Shown: piece by piece, positions 26,928 through 35,108 of the stretch
Numbering within the stretch: position 1 is the stretch's first letter
Layout of the letters: each line of letters opens with the position of its first letter
NCBI GenBank assembly: GCA_023435745.1
Contig: JAEZMD010000012.1
Location: 118,117 to 182,116, forward strand
Reading direction: 5' to 3'
Source: Bacillota bacterium
GTDB lineage: Bacteria > Bacillota > Clostridia > Acetivibrionales > DTU013
DNA length: 64,000 nucleotides
Notes under the pieces: generated by a model
Told to the model about the DNA's origin: nothing
The model's input: the letters and a program-made list of their open reading frames with translations, nothing else
The model's database searches: none
Made by a program: the position numbers and the translations under genes

Positions 26928-28559
26928 TTATTGATATGATATTGTGAATTCCGCTTTTCCTTCGATAGCTTGAGCCGCCTGCCGCATATCCTCTCCCAGG
27001 ATGACGTTATCAAGGTGCGGTAATGAGAGCAGCGGCGTGAGATCACCATCTATGATGCCTGTCACTTCAAAGAATTTTAGCTGTGTCAGATTACTCATCC
27101 CGGCGAGCGTGTCAATGGTAGTTTCATAGAGACTCAGCTTCTGCAGACCCTTTAGTCCGTCAAACACCTCGAGAGAGCGGATTGGCAGCTTGCCGGCATC
27201 CAGTTCATTGAGCATGGGGCAGTTAACAAGCGGCGACAAATCCGTGACACGGGTATCAAACAGGGAGACCCTCTTCAAAAACTTCAATCCGCTCAAGGGT
27301 GAAATATCTATAACCGGGTTATTCTTTATTTCCACCGCCTCAAGGTTCTGCAAGGAAGCAAGCGGAGATACATCAGTTATCTTCTGCATGGAAATGGATA
27401 TTTGCTTCAGATTCGGCATTTTTTCAAGATCAGTCAGCGAGCGGATCGGTCCTTCCCTTACCTGATTGCTTTCAAAGAGTTCCTTCACTCCGGCATTCAG
27501 CTCTTCTTCATTCCCGGAAATCAGAGAATCTCCGTAAATATACAGCCTATCGACTGATAATAAATCATCCTGTGTAAGAGGTTCGCCAGTCGTTTTGCCA
27601 AGCTGAAGCCGGACAGCCTGTTCAATCAGCGGCTCTTCGAAGGAAGTGCCTTCGCCCGTCTCCGGGTCCGCTCCCAGTAAGTCAGTAAAGCGTCCCAGGA
27701 CAAAACCCGCACAAAGGAATAACATACATGAAAGTAAAACCGCAATATATCGAAGCACAGCTGTTTTTCGTCTGCCATCGGAATGGATCAGCGCAGCTTT
27801 TAGTTTTTTCGCCGACTCAAATCTGTGCTCCGGAGAAAAAGCCGTACACTTTTTATATATACTTGTCAGCCTGTTACGGCCTGCTTTGCGGCATACCTCT
27901 TTCGCGTCCGTCTCGCAGGTAAGCAGCCAGCCCAAAACGACGCCAACAGAATAAATGTCTGTGCGGGCATCTGTCTGTGAAAAGCCATATTGCTCCGGCG
28001 GTGCATATTCTCTTGTCCCGATGAATTGTGTGTCGCTCTTTGATTCGGAATGGTATACACGTGCTATGTCGAAGTCAATCAGACTGATTTTTCCATCCGG
28101 CTTTACGATAATGTTTTGCGGCTTGATGTCCCTGTGGATAATGGGATGTTCCTGCCCGTGCAGATAGATCAGAACATCACAAAGCTGAACGCAGATATTT
28201 GCAATATCCTTCTGGGATAGAGTGTTTTCCAAAATGTATTGATCGAGCGGTTCCCCCACGACATATTCGCGTACAATGCACAGCGCATTATCGTTTTGGA
28301 ATTCGTCTGCAAAGGCAGGTAGGCCGCTATGGTTCAGCGACTTCAGTATGCTGCTCTCATGTACGGTTGAATAAAGATTTTTGTTGTAGCATTTTGCCAC
28401 ATACATCTGTTCACTGCCTTTTTGTCGAACTAAAAAAGTTTCTGTACCGTGGCTGCTTGCCAGACGTTCCATCTGATCGTATTTCTCCAGAAAACCCGCG
28501 GGATACGCATCGTCAAAGGTATTTAAAATATCGGCGACAGCCGCTTTTATATCCTTCAT
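26928..28559 (-). CDS. transmembrane Ser/Thr protein kinase with extracellular LRR sensor
   Basis: In this 543-aa protein, residues about 27-255 are a Hanks-type kinase: the lysine of 'YVAK' (K56), 'HRDIKPQN' (142-149), 'DFD' in place of DFG (162-164), and 'GTREYAPPEQ' (181-190). A single membrane helix spans about 267-290, and residues about 315-540 are LRRs of the internalin type with an N-cap ('EQAVRLQLGKTTGEPLT'). The LRRs therefore sit outside and the kinase inside, a layout like plant receptor kinases; PASTA repeats are absent. Its ATG overlaps the stop of the HTH gene (ATGA). All core catalytic residues needed for transfer are present. Confidence 0.93.
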   Translation of the reverse strand: MKDIKAAVADILNTFDDAYPAGFLEKYDQMERLASSHGTETFLVRQKGSEQMYVAKCYNKNLYSTVHESSILKSLNHSGLPAFADEFQNDNALCIVREYVVGEPLDQYILENTLSQKDIANICVQLCDVLIYLHGQEHPIIHRDIKPQNIIVKPDGKISLIDFDIARVYHSESKSDTQFIGTREYAPPEQYGFSQTDARTDIYSVGVVLGWLLTCETDAKEVCRKAGRNRLTSIYKKCTAFSPEHRFESAKKLKAALIHSDGRRKTAVLRYIAVLLSCMLFLCAGFVLGRFTDLLGADPETGEGTSFEEPLIEQAVRLQLGKTTGEPLTQDDLLSVDRLYIYGDSLISGNEEELNAGVKELFESNQVREGPIRSLTDLEKMPNLKQISISMQKITDVSPLASLQNLEAVEIKNNPVIDISPLSGLKFLKRVSLFDTRVTDLSPLVNCPMLNELDAGKLPIRSLEVFDGLKGLQKLSLYETTIDTLAGMSNLTQLKFFEVTGIIDGDLTPLLSLPHLDNVILGEDMRQAAQAIEGKAEFTISYQ

Positions 28560-29035
28560 TTCATCTCTCCCGTGCCAAGCAAAGGCAGTCCCATTTCATG
28601 CAAAACCCGTTGTGTCTCTACTATCGTAAAATGGTCACGCAGGCAGTATATCAATGCTGCATCTCGCTTTACCCTGGGATATAGGGTGTTCTTTCCGGCG
28701 TATTTCAAGAGCTCCTGCGCTTCGTCAACATTAGCCTCAAACCCGAATGCAAGCTGCAGAACAGTGTCACGCGAGGGATTCCTTGCCCCCCTAAAAATCT
28801 GATGTCCATAGGAACGTTCGATGTTTGCCCGCCTGATGATATGTTCCGGCACTTCGCCCCGCTTTTTACATAATTGCGTTATGTATTCGTTAAAGGGCGG
28901 CATTTGCATTTCATCCGCGTTGTTTTTTATAAACTGCTCTAAATCCGGTGCTTTGAGCAAGCAACTTAAGAAAGAGGTCGTACTTGTACGATTTCTTTCG
29001 GATCCAACTGGCTTCGCCGTATCTTTGGGGATCAT
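28556..29035 (-). CDS. HTH-like cytoplasmic partner of the receptor kinase
   Basis: In this 159-aa protein, residues about 48-110 resemble a XRE-like helix-turn-helix ('YITQLCKKRGEVPEHIIRRA', 'IERSYGHQIFRGARNPSRDTVLQLAFGF'). It is followed by a conserved tail ('ALIYCLRDHFTIVETQRVLHEMGLPLL'). Similar proteins are encoded beside Ser/Thr kinases in Clostridia, which suggests a substrate or adaptor of the kinase. The N-terminal 35 residues are Ser/Thr-rich and could be phosphorylated. It is coupled to the kinase by a 4-bp overlap. A GGAGG Shine-Dalgarno lies upstream of the ATG. Confidence 0.8.
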   Translation of the reverse strand: MIPKDTAKPVGSERNRTSTTSFLSCLLKAPDLEQFIKNNADEMQMPPFNEYITQLCKKRGEVPEHIIRRANIERSYGHQIFRGARNPSRDTVLQLAFGFEANVDEAQELLKYAGKNTLYPRVKRDAALIYCLRDHFTIVETQRVLHEMGLPLLGTGEMK

Positions 29036-29168
29036 CTGAAGATGCCTCCTGTCAGATCTACATAAAATATTCCATAAATGATAGATCTATTATATATGTC
29101 CGTCTTAATGTTTTCAAGAAAAAGTATGTTCAATCACGGTAACCAATTGCACAGTAAAGCCGTTGTGC

Positions 29169-30758
29169 TCAATCAAGTCCTAGATCGCTCAATATCTCCT
29201 CCCAGGGGATATTGCCTTCAGTAATTGGCGGATGCAGCCCGAATGCCTTTTCAGCATGCGTTAACCAGCCATCGCCCTCCTGTGTCATACCAACCTCATT
29301 GACGTTATATCTAAGCACCTGCATTTTAGGATAGTTCGCTGCAATATCTTTGATGTTGGATCCCACCGAGTCAATTTCCGTTACTGTTGCTCCCTCAGTT
29401 TCTGAAAATGGTCTGATATTATTATTGTTGTATATGTATTCGCCCGAGCTTAAGCTGCTTTTGTGCAGTGCCTGCGTATCAGAACAAACAGCCATGATTA
29501 AACCGTCAAGTGCCGGATTTCCCATCGCGTCGTTTTCTATAGCTTGCTCCGGTTTCATCTTGAAATCAGCAGGCAGCGTGCTTGTATCAAACATCACGTA
29601 AAATTCACATACTGCTCTGCCTGACTCATATAGTCCAGTTCCGTCTGAAATAAACACCTTGAATTTTCCTATGCTTTTTCCGTCGTTCAAAGGAAAGCTT
29701 TTTTCATACGGCAGCTGCGAGGCTATGGACTGTGATGACGTATCCATCCCAGTGGTCATTTGCGCATTTTTGACACCCGCAGTGGTTATATTTATATCCT
29801 CTGTCGTCACCATTGTCATAACAACGAGCAAAATAAAACCTGTTACGATCCATAAAATCAGGTGGAGGATGCAGCCCTTTTTCGATAATTTACGCTGGAT
29901 GATAAAAGCAATCGAAAAAATAACAAGCGATATTATCCAGCCGACGAGAGTAGCCCGGCCGACCAAAAGCATCACAATAAGCAGCAAGCCGAGGATTAAA
30001 AAGCCAATAAGCCCTAAGATGCCGCCTTTGACGCCACTTTTTTTTGAAGCACCCGCATAAAACGTCCCCTGCGGATTGCCATACTGCGGATTGCCGTACT
30101 GCGGCTGCACAGGTACATAAGACGATTGAGGTTGAGGCTGTGACTGCGGCTGTGACTGCGGCTGCGGATGTACCGGCTTTCCGCATTTATTGCAAAATAC
30201 CGATCCTCCAGATAGCTGTGTGCCACAATTGGAACAAAACACGCCACTTTGTTTTACGGTCTGTCCCACTATATACTGTTCATCTACCTTCACTTGCCCG
30301 GCAGACTGAACAAATGCCGGCACGTATCCGACCGGGTACATGGCCTTGTTTTTATTGATCACAGTCTTAAACTTCCATCCATGCATCTTCGCAGTCTCTT
30401 TAGCCGCAGTCGGAATTGCTCCCAGATCGATCGTATATTCATAAGCTTTTCCGTCAGGGCCGTATTGTACGCTCTTCACCTTACGAAACAGCGTTTTTCC
30501 ACTTTGAAACGATGACTCGCTGTCACCGCCAAAGGATAGCCCTTGTCCTGTCTGAGTCGTCTTCTCGTACATGTAAACGGTTTTATCCTGCCCATTAGCA
30601 AAAATCGCCGCTTCATACCTTATTTTTTTGTTTCCCGTACTCCATCCGGCATCAAGAAATTCAGTACTGATGGTGATATCGGTGCCGTTTCCATATTGTG
30701 CGGATACTCCCAATGCCGACAGCCTGCTGTTGATCTCGGTTAGAATTTGTTGTATCAT
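29169..30758 (-). CDS. zinc-ribbon membrane protein
   Basis: The start chosen is ATG 30758 (AAAGAGGGG upstream), giving 529 aa. Residues 1-165 form a soluble domain without a known family. A double CxxC zinc ribbon ('FCSNCGTQLSGGSVFCNKCGKPV') lies near residue 175-197. Then come a Gln/Pro-rich linker of repeated 'QPQS' and 'QYGNP' units, about three membrane helices (about 245-320), and an extracytoplasmic tail. The tail contains a region of the DUF4352/DUF5067-like kind, tentative. It lies 133 bp upstream of the HTH-kinase pair in the same direction. It is probably part of the same signalling locus; function unknown. Confidence 0.75.
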   Translation of the reverse strand: MIQQILTEINSRLSALGVSAQYGNGTDITISTEFLDAGWSTGNKKIRYEAAIFANGQDKTVYMYEKTTQTGQGLSFGGDSESSFQSGKTLFRKVKSVQYGPDGKAYEYTIDLGAIPTAAKETAKMHGWKFKTVINKNKAMYPVGYVPAFVQSAGQVKVDEQYIVGQTVKQSGVFCSNCGTQLSGGSVFCNKCGKPVHPQPQSQPQSQPQPQSSYVPVQPQYGNPQYGNPQGTFYAGASKKSGVKGGILGLIGFLILGLLLIVMLLVGRATLVGWIISLVIFSIAFIIQRKLSKKGCILHLILWIVTGFILLVVMTMVTTEDINITTAGVKNAQMTTGMDTSSQSIASQLPYEKSFPLNDGKSIGKFKVFISDGTGLYESGRAVCEFYVMFDTSTLPADFKMKPEQAIENDAMGNPALDGLIMAVCSDTQALHKSSLSSGEYIYNNNNIRPFSETEGATVTEIDSVGSNIKDIAANYPKMQVLRYNVNEVGMTQEGDGWLTHAEKAFGLHPPITEGNIPWEEILSDLGLD

Positions 30759-30839
30759 ACAAAACCCCTCTTTCGTTATACATAGCATAAAATCCAAATT
30801 AATTTCCTGTACCGCAGAAAGAATTAGTGCGCATGCACA

Positions 30840-33374
30840 TCAGGAAATTGGCCGCCATTCGTAAATATAGTAAGTGCCACCGGTGCCGCTGCCTGTCCAA
30901 AGCTCCTCCTGCTGTCCTTCGGAATAACCGACGGGGATTTCAGCCGAAATTGTACCGCTTACAGATGAAACATTTTTCTCGCTGTACTTTACAGAGGAAT
31001 AAATCTCAAATGCACTCTTTCCGTCCTCATTTGCAAAACGGGTCGAACCAAAATCCGCCCTGCAGCTTCCGTTTCCATCAAAGTAGGAAAGGTTAGTTTC
31101 CGTAAAAGCGAGGTTAAAGCTGAGACTTACCGTTTCTCCGCCCCGGATTACCTCGGGAGGAACCGACATTGTTAATTGAGTAGCATAGCTTTCTCCATTG
31201 AGCATGTCCGGATCATACCATGTGTCACTATCCCCCACGTATTTTTGCGAGTAGGTATAACTACCGGGCGAAGCGCCGGCTGCAACCTGATAAACACCGT
31301 TCTTATTCGTACTGTCCAGATTATCCTGATACACCTCGTTGATTGTGTTAACAAGCACCCATGCGTATTCCTTTTGAGCGGCAGGCGCAGCGGATTGCTC
31401 TTCAGTAGTCTCCTCAGGGACATCGATTTCCACCTGCTCAGTCTTTTCTTCATCGTTACCGGCAAGCTGAATGGTTGTGGTGGGATAGGACACCTTAAAG
31501 GGAACAGTCAGCTCCGGCGTATCCTTTCCGGGAGCATATAGCTCAACGGTATTCGGGCCTCCGCTCTGCATATGTCCGAGTATTGTAAACGAAGTGTTCA
31601 TTGTACCGCTTCCCGGCATCTTTCCTGTCCAGTTTTTTACATTAGCGGCGTTTGAAAGGGGTGCGAAACGGATGGTATATCCGGTGTACTTATACTCTCC
31701 CTCACTATCGGCCTGATCAATGATTTGAACCCTGACTGTTTTGTTAAGCTCCAGCTGCAGGCTTCGAAGCTGTTTCTCAAATTCACGCTGTGCCTGTTCC
31801 ATGGCCTTATTTAAAAGATATTTGCGTGCGGAGATCATGGGTGCTTGCAGCCTTGTTAATAAATGAGCCCTGTACTGCTGTGTAAGCACCTCTCGGTCCT
31901 TTGTCCATTCCCGTTCATCGAAGGAATATTTCTTACCCGAAACTCCGGCAATCTCCTTGACCTTGCCGTAGCCGAGCTCCCAGAACCGGTTGCAGTAATT
32001 GTCGATTTCCTGTTCGATTAGCTGCTGAGCCTTTTGCGGATCATCCTGGTTTTCGTTCAGGATCCGAATCATTATTCTGCGCCATTCCTTATTGGAGCGC
32101 GGAGCCTCCACATCATTGTAATACTGATATACATCTCCGATGTTTTCAAGCTTGAGTTCCATCATATCGCTCTGAACAGTGGATAGAATAATATCAAATA
32201 CGGCGATGCCTGCAAAGCCTACCTTTAAAGCAGACGATCCGAGGTATCCCACAGCGTTGTTGGCGATGTTCTTTGCAAGGTTGGACAGAGTACTTAGCTT
32301 TCCGGCGTCATCGGAAAAATTGTAAGTAAAATCATAACAGGTCTGCACAACTGCCAACGCAAGCCCTAGATGCTGCGTCCCGTTGTCCAGTGCCTCGACA
32401 AGCGCACCATCATACTGTCCGCCTAGTGTGATTGCCGTTACGGCTGTTCCGGTGTTTCCCGTCACGGCGTTGATGGCTTCAAAACCCGCCTCAAACGCCG
32501 CATTACCGGGTTCTCCACTATCAGCAAGTTCCTGCAGCACCTCAAAGGATTTCCCGGTGTTCATCTGGCTGGCAATAGCATATACATCAGTGATATAGGC
32601 TTTACGGGTATTTTCATTCTTCACCTGGAACACGCCATATGTGGAAAGATGTGTTGTATAAATGAGAACCTGCCGGTTTTCGGCGTCTACCTCGTACAAA
32701 ACGCCCTCCCATTCGCCGGTGCTCCGGTTATAGTATTTTGCGCCGATACACTCGCCCTCGGCGCCCGTCTCAACGTATTTTTCATCATATGGGATAGCAA
32801 TGGTAATCACATCGCCAAAGGCGCTTTGCTCTCCAAGATAAAAATCATATGCAGTGACCTTCACTCCATTCGACTTATCAATCTTTTCTGGAAGCTCTCT
32901 GATTTGCAGCTTTTCTGACCCGTCGATGCCATACTCGCCAAAATCAATCGTTACATCGTAAGCCGATGCAACCGGATTCTCCGCAGTGACTGTTAACTCT
33001 TTCGCATTTGTCTTATAATCCTTCTCTGTGTAGGAGAGGGCACTCAAATCTAACGCCTTGCTGTCCGTGTTGACTCCGGCTTCAGGGTTTCCGCCGATTC
33101 TCGGCAGGATTACAACCGCTAACACAATCACCAGCAGCACCGCGATGGCGGAAATCACAAGCTTTCCTGCAGAACGCTTCCGTTTCCATGCAGGCGTAGA
33201 TCGCTCGACATGTGAAACAGGGCGCTCCGGGACAGGGCGCTCCGGTACAGGAGCAGGGCGCTCCTTGGCAGGCGCAGCCTTTGGCGATTCGGCGGCCGCG
33301 TTAACCTCCGTCCCGCAGGAACGACAAAATCTGGCGTTTTCTGGCAAAATGCTACCGCAATGTTTACAATACAT
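30840..33374 (-). CDS. zinc-ribbon, single-pass membrane protein with large extracellular region
   Basis: This 844-aa protein begins with a zinc ribbon ('YCKHCGSILPENARFCRSCGTEV', residues 2-24). A Pro/Glu/Arg linker of repeated 'PERPV/PVPERP' follows, with one membrane helix at about 70-90. More than 730 extracytoplasmic residues then follow with no firm family: a beta-rich start, a helical middle (about 270-560) and a beta-rich C-terminus. The arrangement matches Clostridia proteins that place a cytoplasmic zinc ribbon before a secreted sensor-like region and often neighbour Ser/Thr kinases. An AAGGGGGA Shine-Dalgarno is present. It is 81 bp upstream of the other zinc-ribbon gene, likely one transcript. 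Confidence 0.75.
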   Translation of the reverse strand: MYCKHCGSILPENARFCRSCGTEVNAAAESPKAAPAKERPAPVPERPVPERPVSHVERSTPAWKRKRSAGKLVISAIAVLLVIVLAVVILPRIGGNPEAGVNTDSKALDLSALSYTEKDYKTNAKELTVTAENPVASAYDVTIDFGEYGIDGSEKLQIRELPEKIDKSNGVKVTAYDFYLGEQSAFGDVITIAIPYDEKYVETGAEGECIGAKYYNRSTGEWEGVLYEVDAENRQVLIYTTHLSTYGVFQVKNENTRKAYITDVYAIASQMNTGKSFEVLQELADSGEPGNAAFEAGFEAINAVTGNTGTAVTAITLGGQYDGALVEALDNGTQHLGLALAVVQTCYDFTYNFSDDAGKLSTLSNLAKNIANNAVGYLGSSALKVGFAGIAVFDIILSTVQSDMMELKLENIGDVYQYYNDVEAPRSNKEWRRIMIRILNENQDDPQKAQQLIEQEIDNYCNRFWELGYGKVKEIAGVSGKKYSFDEREWTKDREVLTQQYRAHLLTRLQAPMISARKYLLNKAMEQAQREFEKQLRSLQLELNKTVRVQIIDQADSEGEYKYTGYTIRFAPLSNAANVKNWTGKMPGSGTMNTSFTILGHMQSGGPNTVELYAPGKDTPELTVPFKVSYPTTTIQLAGNDEEKTEQVEIDVPEETTEEQSAAPAAQKEYAWVLVNTINEVYQDNLDSTNKNGVYQVAAGASPGSYTYSQKYVGDSDTWYDPDMLNGESYATQLTMSVPPEVIRGGETVSLSFNLAFTETNLSYFDGNGSCRADFGSTRFANEDGKSAFEIYSSVKYSEKNVSSVSGTISAEIPVGYSEGQQEELWTGSGTGGTYYIYEWRPIS

Positions 33375-33514
33375 ATGTTATCCCCCTTGTTCCTTTTAAC
33401 TGTTAGCATAATACCGATTCAATAGCAGACATGACCGCTAATCCAGCAGATGCGTCCTTATTTCATTTTAAGTAATTCCTGACTTGTATCGTATCATCCA
33501 ATCGGGTGATTTCG

Positions 33515-33545
33515 CGTAAAAAAGCCCCTCACCCTTTCAGGTGAG
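33515..33545 (-). terminator. rho-independent terminator after the LuxR-type regulator gene
   Basis: On the reverse strand CTCACC, a 6-base loop and GGTGAG are followed by GGGC and six T. It lies 21 bp past the stop codon and isolates the regulator from the zinc-ribbon genes. Confidence 0.85.
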
Positions 33546-33565
33546 AGACTCGTGAGAAATGCTAT

Positions 33566-35044
33566 TTATGAAGATTTCGATGATCCTATGGAAGGAGGCT
33601 GTCTGTTTAGAAATATATTAATCAATTCTGTCCTGTTCTGAACTCCGGCTTTTGAATAAAGATTCCTCACATGTGTTTTTACCGTATTTTCGCTCACATG
33701 CAGCTCGCCGGCGATCATCCTGTAAGTCTTGCCCGTGAGCAGCAATGAGGCAATTTCACTCTCGCGTTCCGTTAGCTTCTCCGAGATTGAGAAATCTCGA
33801 ATCAGACGTGTTTGTTCCTGATGCGACATTTCAAAAAGCACCGTCAAATAGGCATGGTTTTCTAATAGTGCAGTGAGGCGCTTATTTAATGGAGGAAGCA
33901 TCACGAGAGTAACACATACGACGCCCAGCGCCAGCAGAGTGGAATTCTGGCCTTGCATGTTTTCAGAAAATAATGCGTTTCCGATCAACCCGCCCAGTAA
34001 TACACCCAGCACATTGGCGGAGAGGCCAACGCCGAGAACCCTGGCGGGATTCTTGTGAAGCTCCAGCATTTCTCCCAGGATACTCCACCAGAACAGGTCA
34101 TAAACGCCGCAAGCTCCCAGCATCAGGGTATTCACAACAAGATAGCCCTGGGCAGAGCGGTCAAGCACCAGGAATGCAATGAAGGAAAAGCCGATCATAG
34201 CAATAGCAATATATAGAATATATGCGCGGTTTGTTTTGCGGGACAGATTCCTCATAATAAACAGGGCAGCAATGTACGGAACGGCCCAATACCAGCTTGT
34301 CAGCCATTCAAGATGCGAAAAGGCAGGTCCCTGCACCTGGTACATAAGACCGGAATTGATGGTGATGACCACAATGAACAGGCACAGAAAAAAGAGGGGT
34401 TTCGTAATTCTGGCCGGACTCTCCGGTTGATCAGCAGACACAGTTATCTGCTCATGATTGTCAGCCTCTTCCTTCTGAGGGAGCCTCAGAGCGAATAGGA
34501 ACGCCATCCCCAGCACCAGCATGGACAGACCAAGCCCCACATGAGGAGATACATGTATAGCCGCCATATTAAGCAGGATCATTAGTATGTTGGAGCAGAT
34601 CAGTCCGTCCGCCATAGTTTTGATACGTTCGTTTTTCGGTGTTCCGCTTTTTAGAAAGAAGCCCCACGCTGCTACACTACATCCTGCCAGTAATGAGGCC
34701 GTAAGCAATGCCGCTGTCCATAGGAATGAGGGTGGCAGAAAAAATACGCCGGAAGCGGCGGCGCAAAATGCAATGGATCCAAGCATAAGTCTTTTCGCAG
34801 CCTTCATGGTTTTTATAATAAAACCGCATAAAATCAGTCCGGCAAAATGAGAGGCCATTGTGCTGAAAACAAATTGATGGACGGGAACGTTATAATAATC
34901 TGCAAGAGCATAAAGAATCCGGCCTTCAAACGGAAAGGCCAAAAGCCATGCAAAAAACAGGGAAAAGACTATAATAGTTAATCTTCGATATTTGATTGAT
35001 GTTAAATCTTTCTGCACGGCATCACCTGTCTTGTTTTTCTCCAT
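33566..35044 (-). CDS. LuxR-family regulator fused to an MFS-like 12-helix membrane domain
   Basis: The start used is ATG 35044; a TTG at 35071 would add nine residues, and neither has a clear Shine-Dalgarno. The product is 492 aa. Residues about 20-400 contain roughly 12 membrane helices like an MFS transporter. The C-terminal 65 residues are a LuxR/GerE helix-turn-helix ('LTERESEIASLLLTGKTYRMIAGELHVSENTVKTHVRNLY'). Membrane-bound LuxR regulators of this type are known in Eggerthella/Slackia and some Clostridia, where the membrane part is thought to sense a ligand. It follows the HD-RyR gene in the same direction with a 64-bp gap, so co-transcription with the NACHT operon cannot be excluded. 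Confidence 0.85.
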   Translation of the reverse strand: MEKNKTGDAVQKDLTSIKYRRLTIIVFSLFFAWLLAFPFEGRILYALADYYNVPVHQFVFSTMASHFAGLILCGFIIKTMKAAKRLMLGSIAFCAAASGVFFLPPSFLWTAALLTASLLAGCSVAAWGFFLKSGTPKNERIKTMADGLICSNILMILLNMAAIHVSPHVGLGLSMLVLGMAFLFALRLPQKEEADNHEQITVSADQPESPARITKPLFFLCLFIVVITINSGLMYQVQGPAFSHLEWLTSWYWAVPYIAALFIMRNLSRKTNRAYILYIAIAMIGFSFIAFLVLDRSAQGYLVVNTLMLGACGVYDLFWWSILGEMLELHKNPARVLGVGLSANVLGVLLGGLIGNALFSENMQGQNSTLLALGVVCVTLVMLPPLNKRLTALLENHAYLTVLFEMSHQEQTRLIRDFSISEKLTERESEIASLLLTGKTYRMIAGELHVSENTVKTHVRNLYSKAGVQNRTELINIFLNRQPPSIGSSKSS

Positions 35045-35108
35045 TATATAGCGAAAACCGGCAGATTTCAATAACCGGCAGATTCTCTATATCGGCAGGC
35101 CAACTGCA

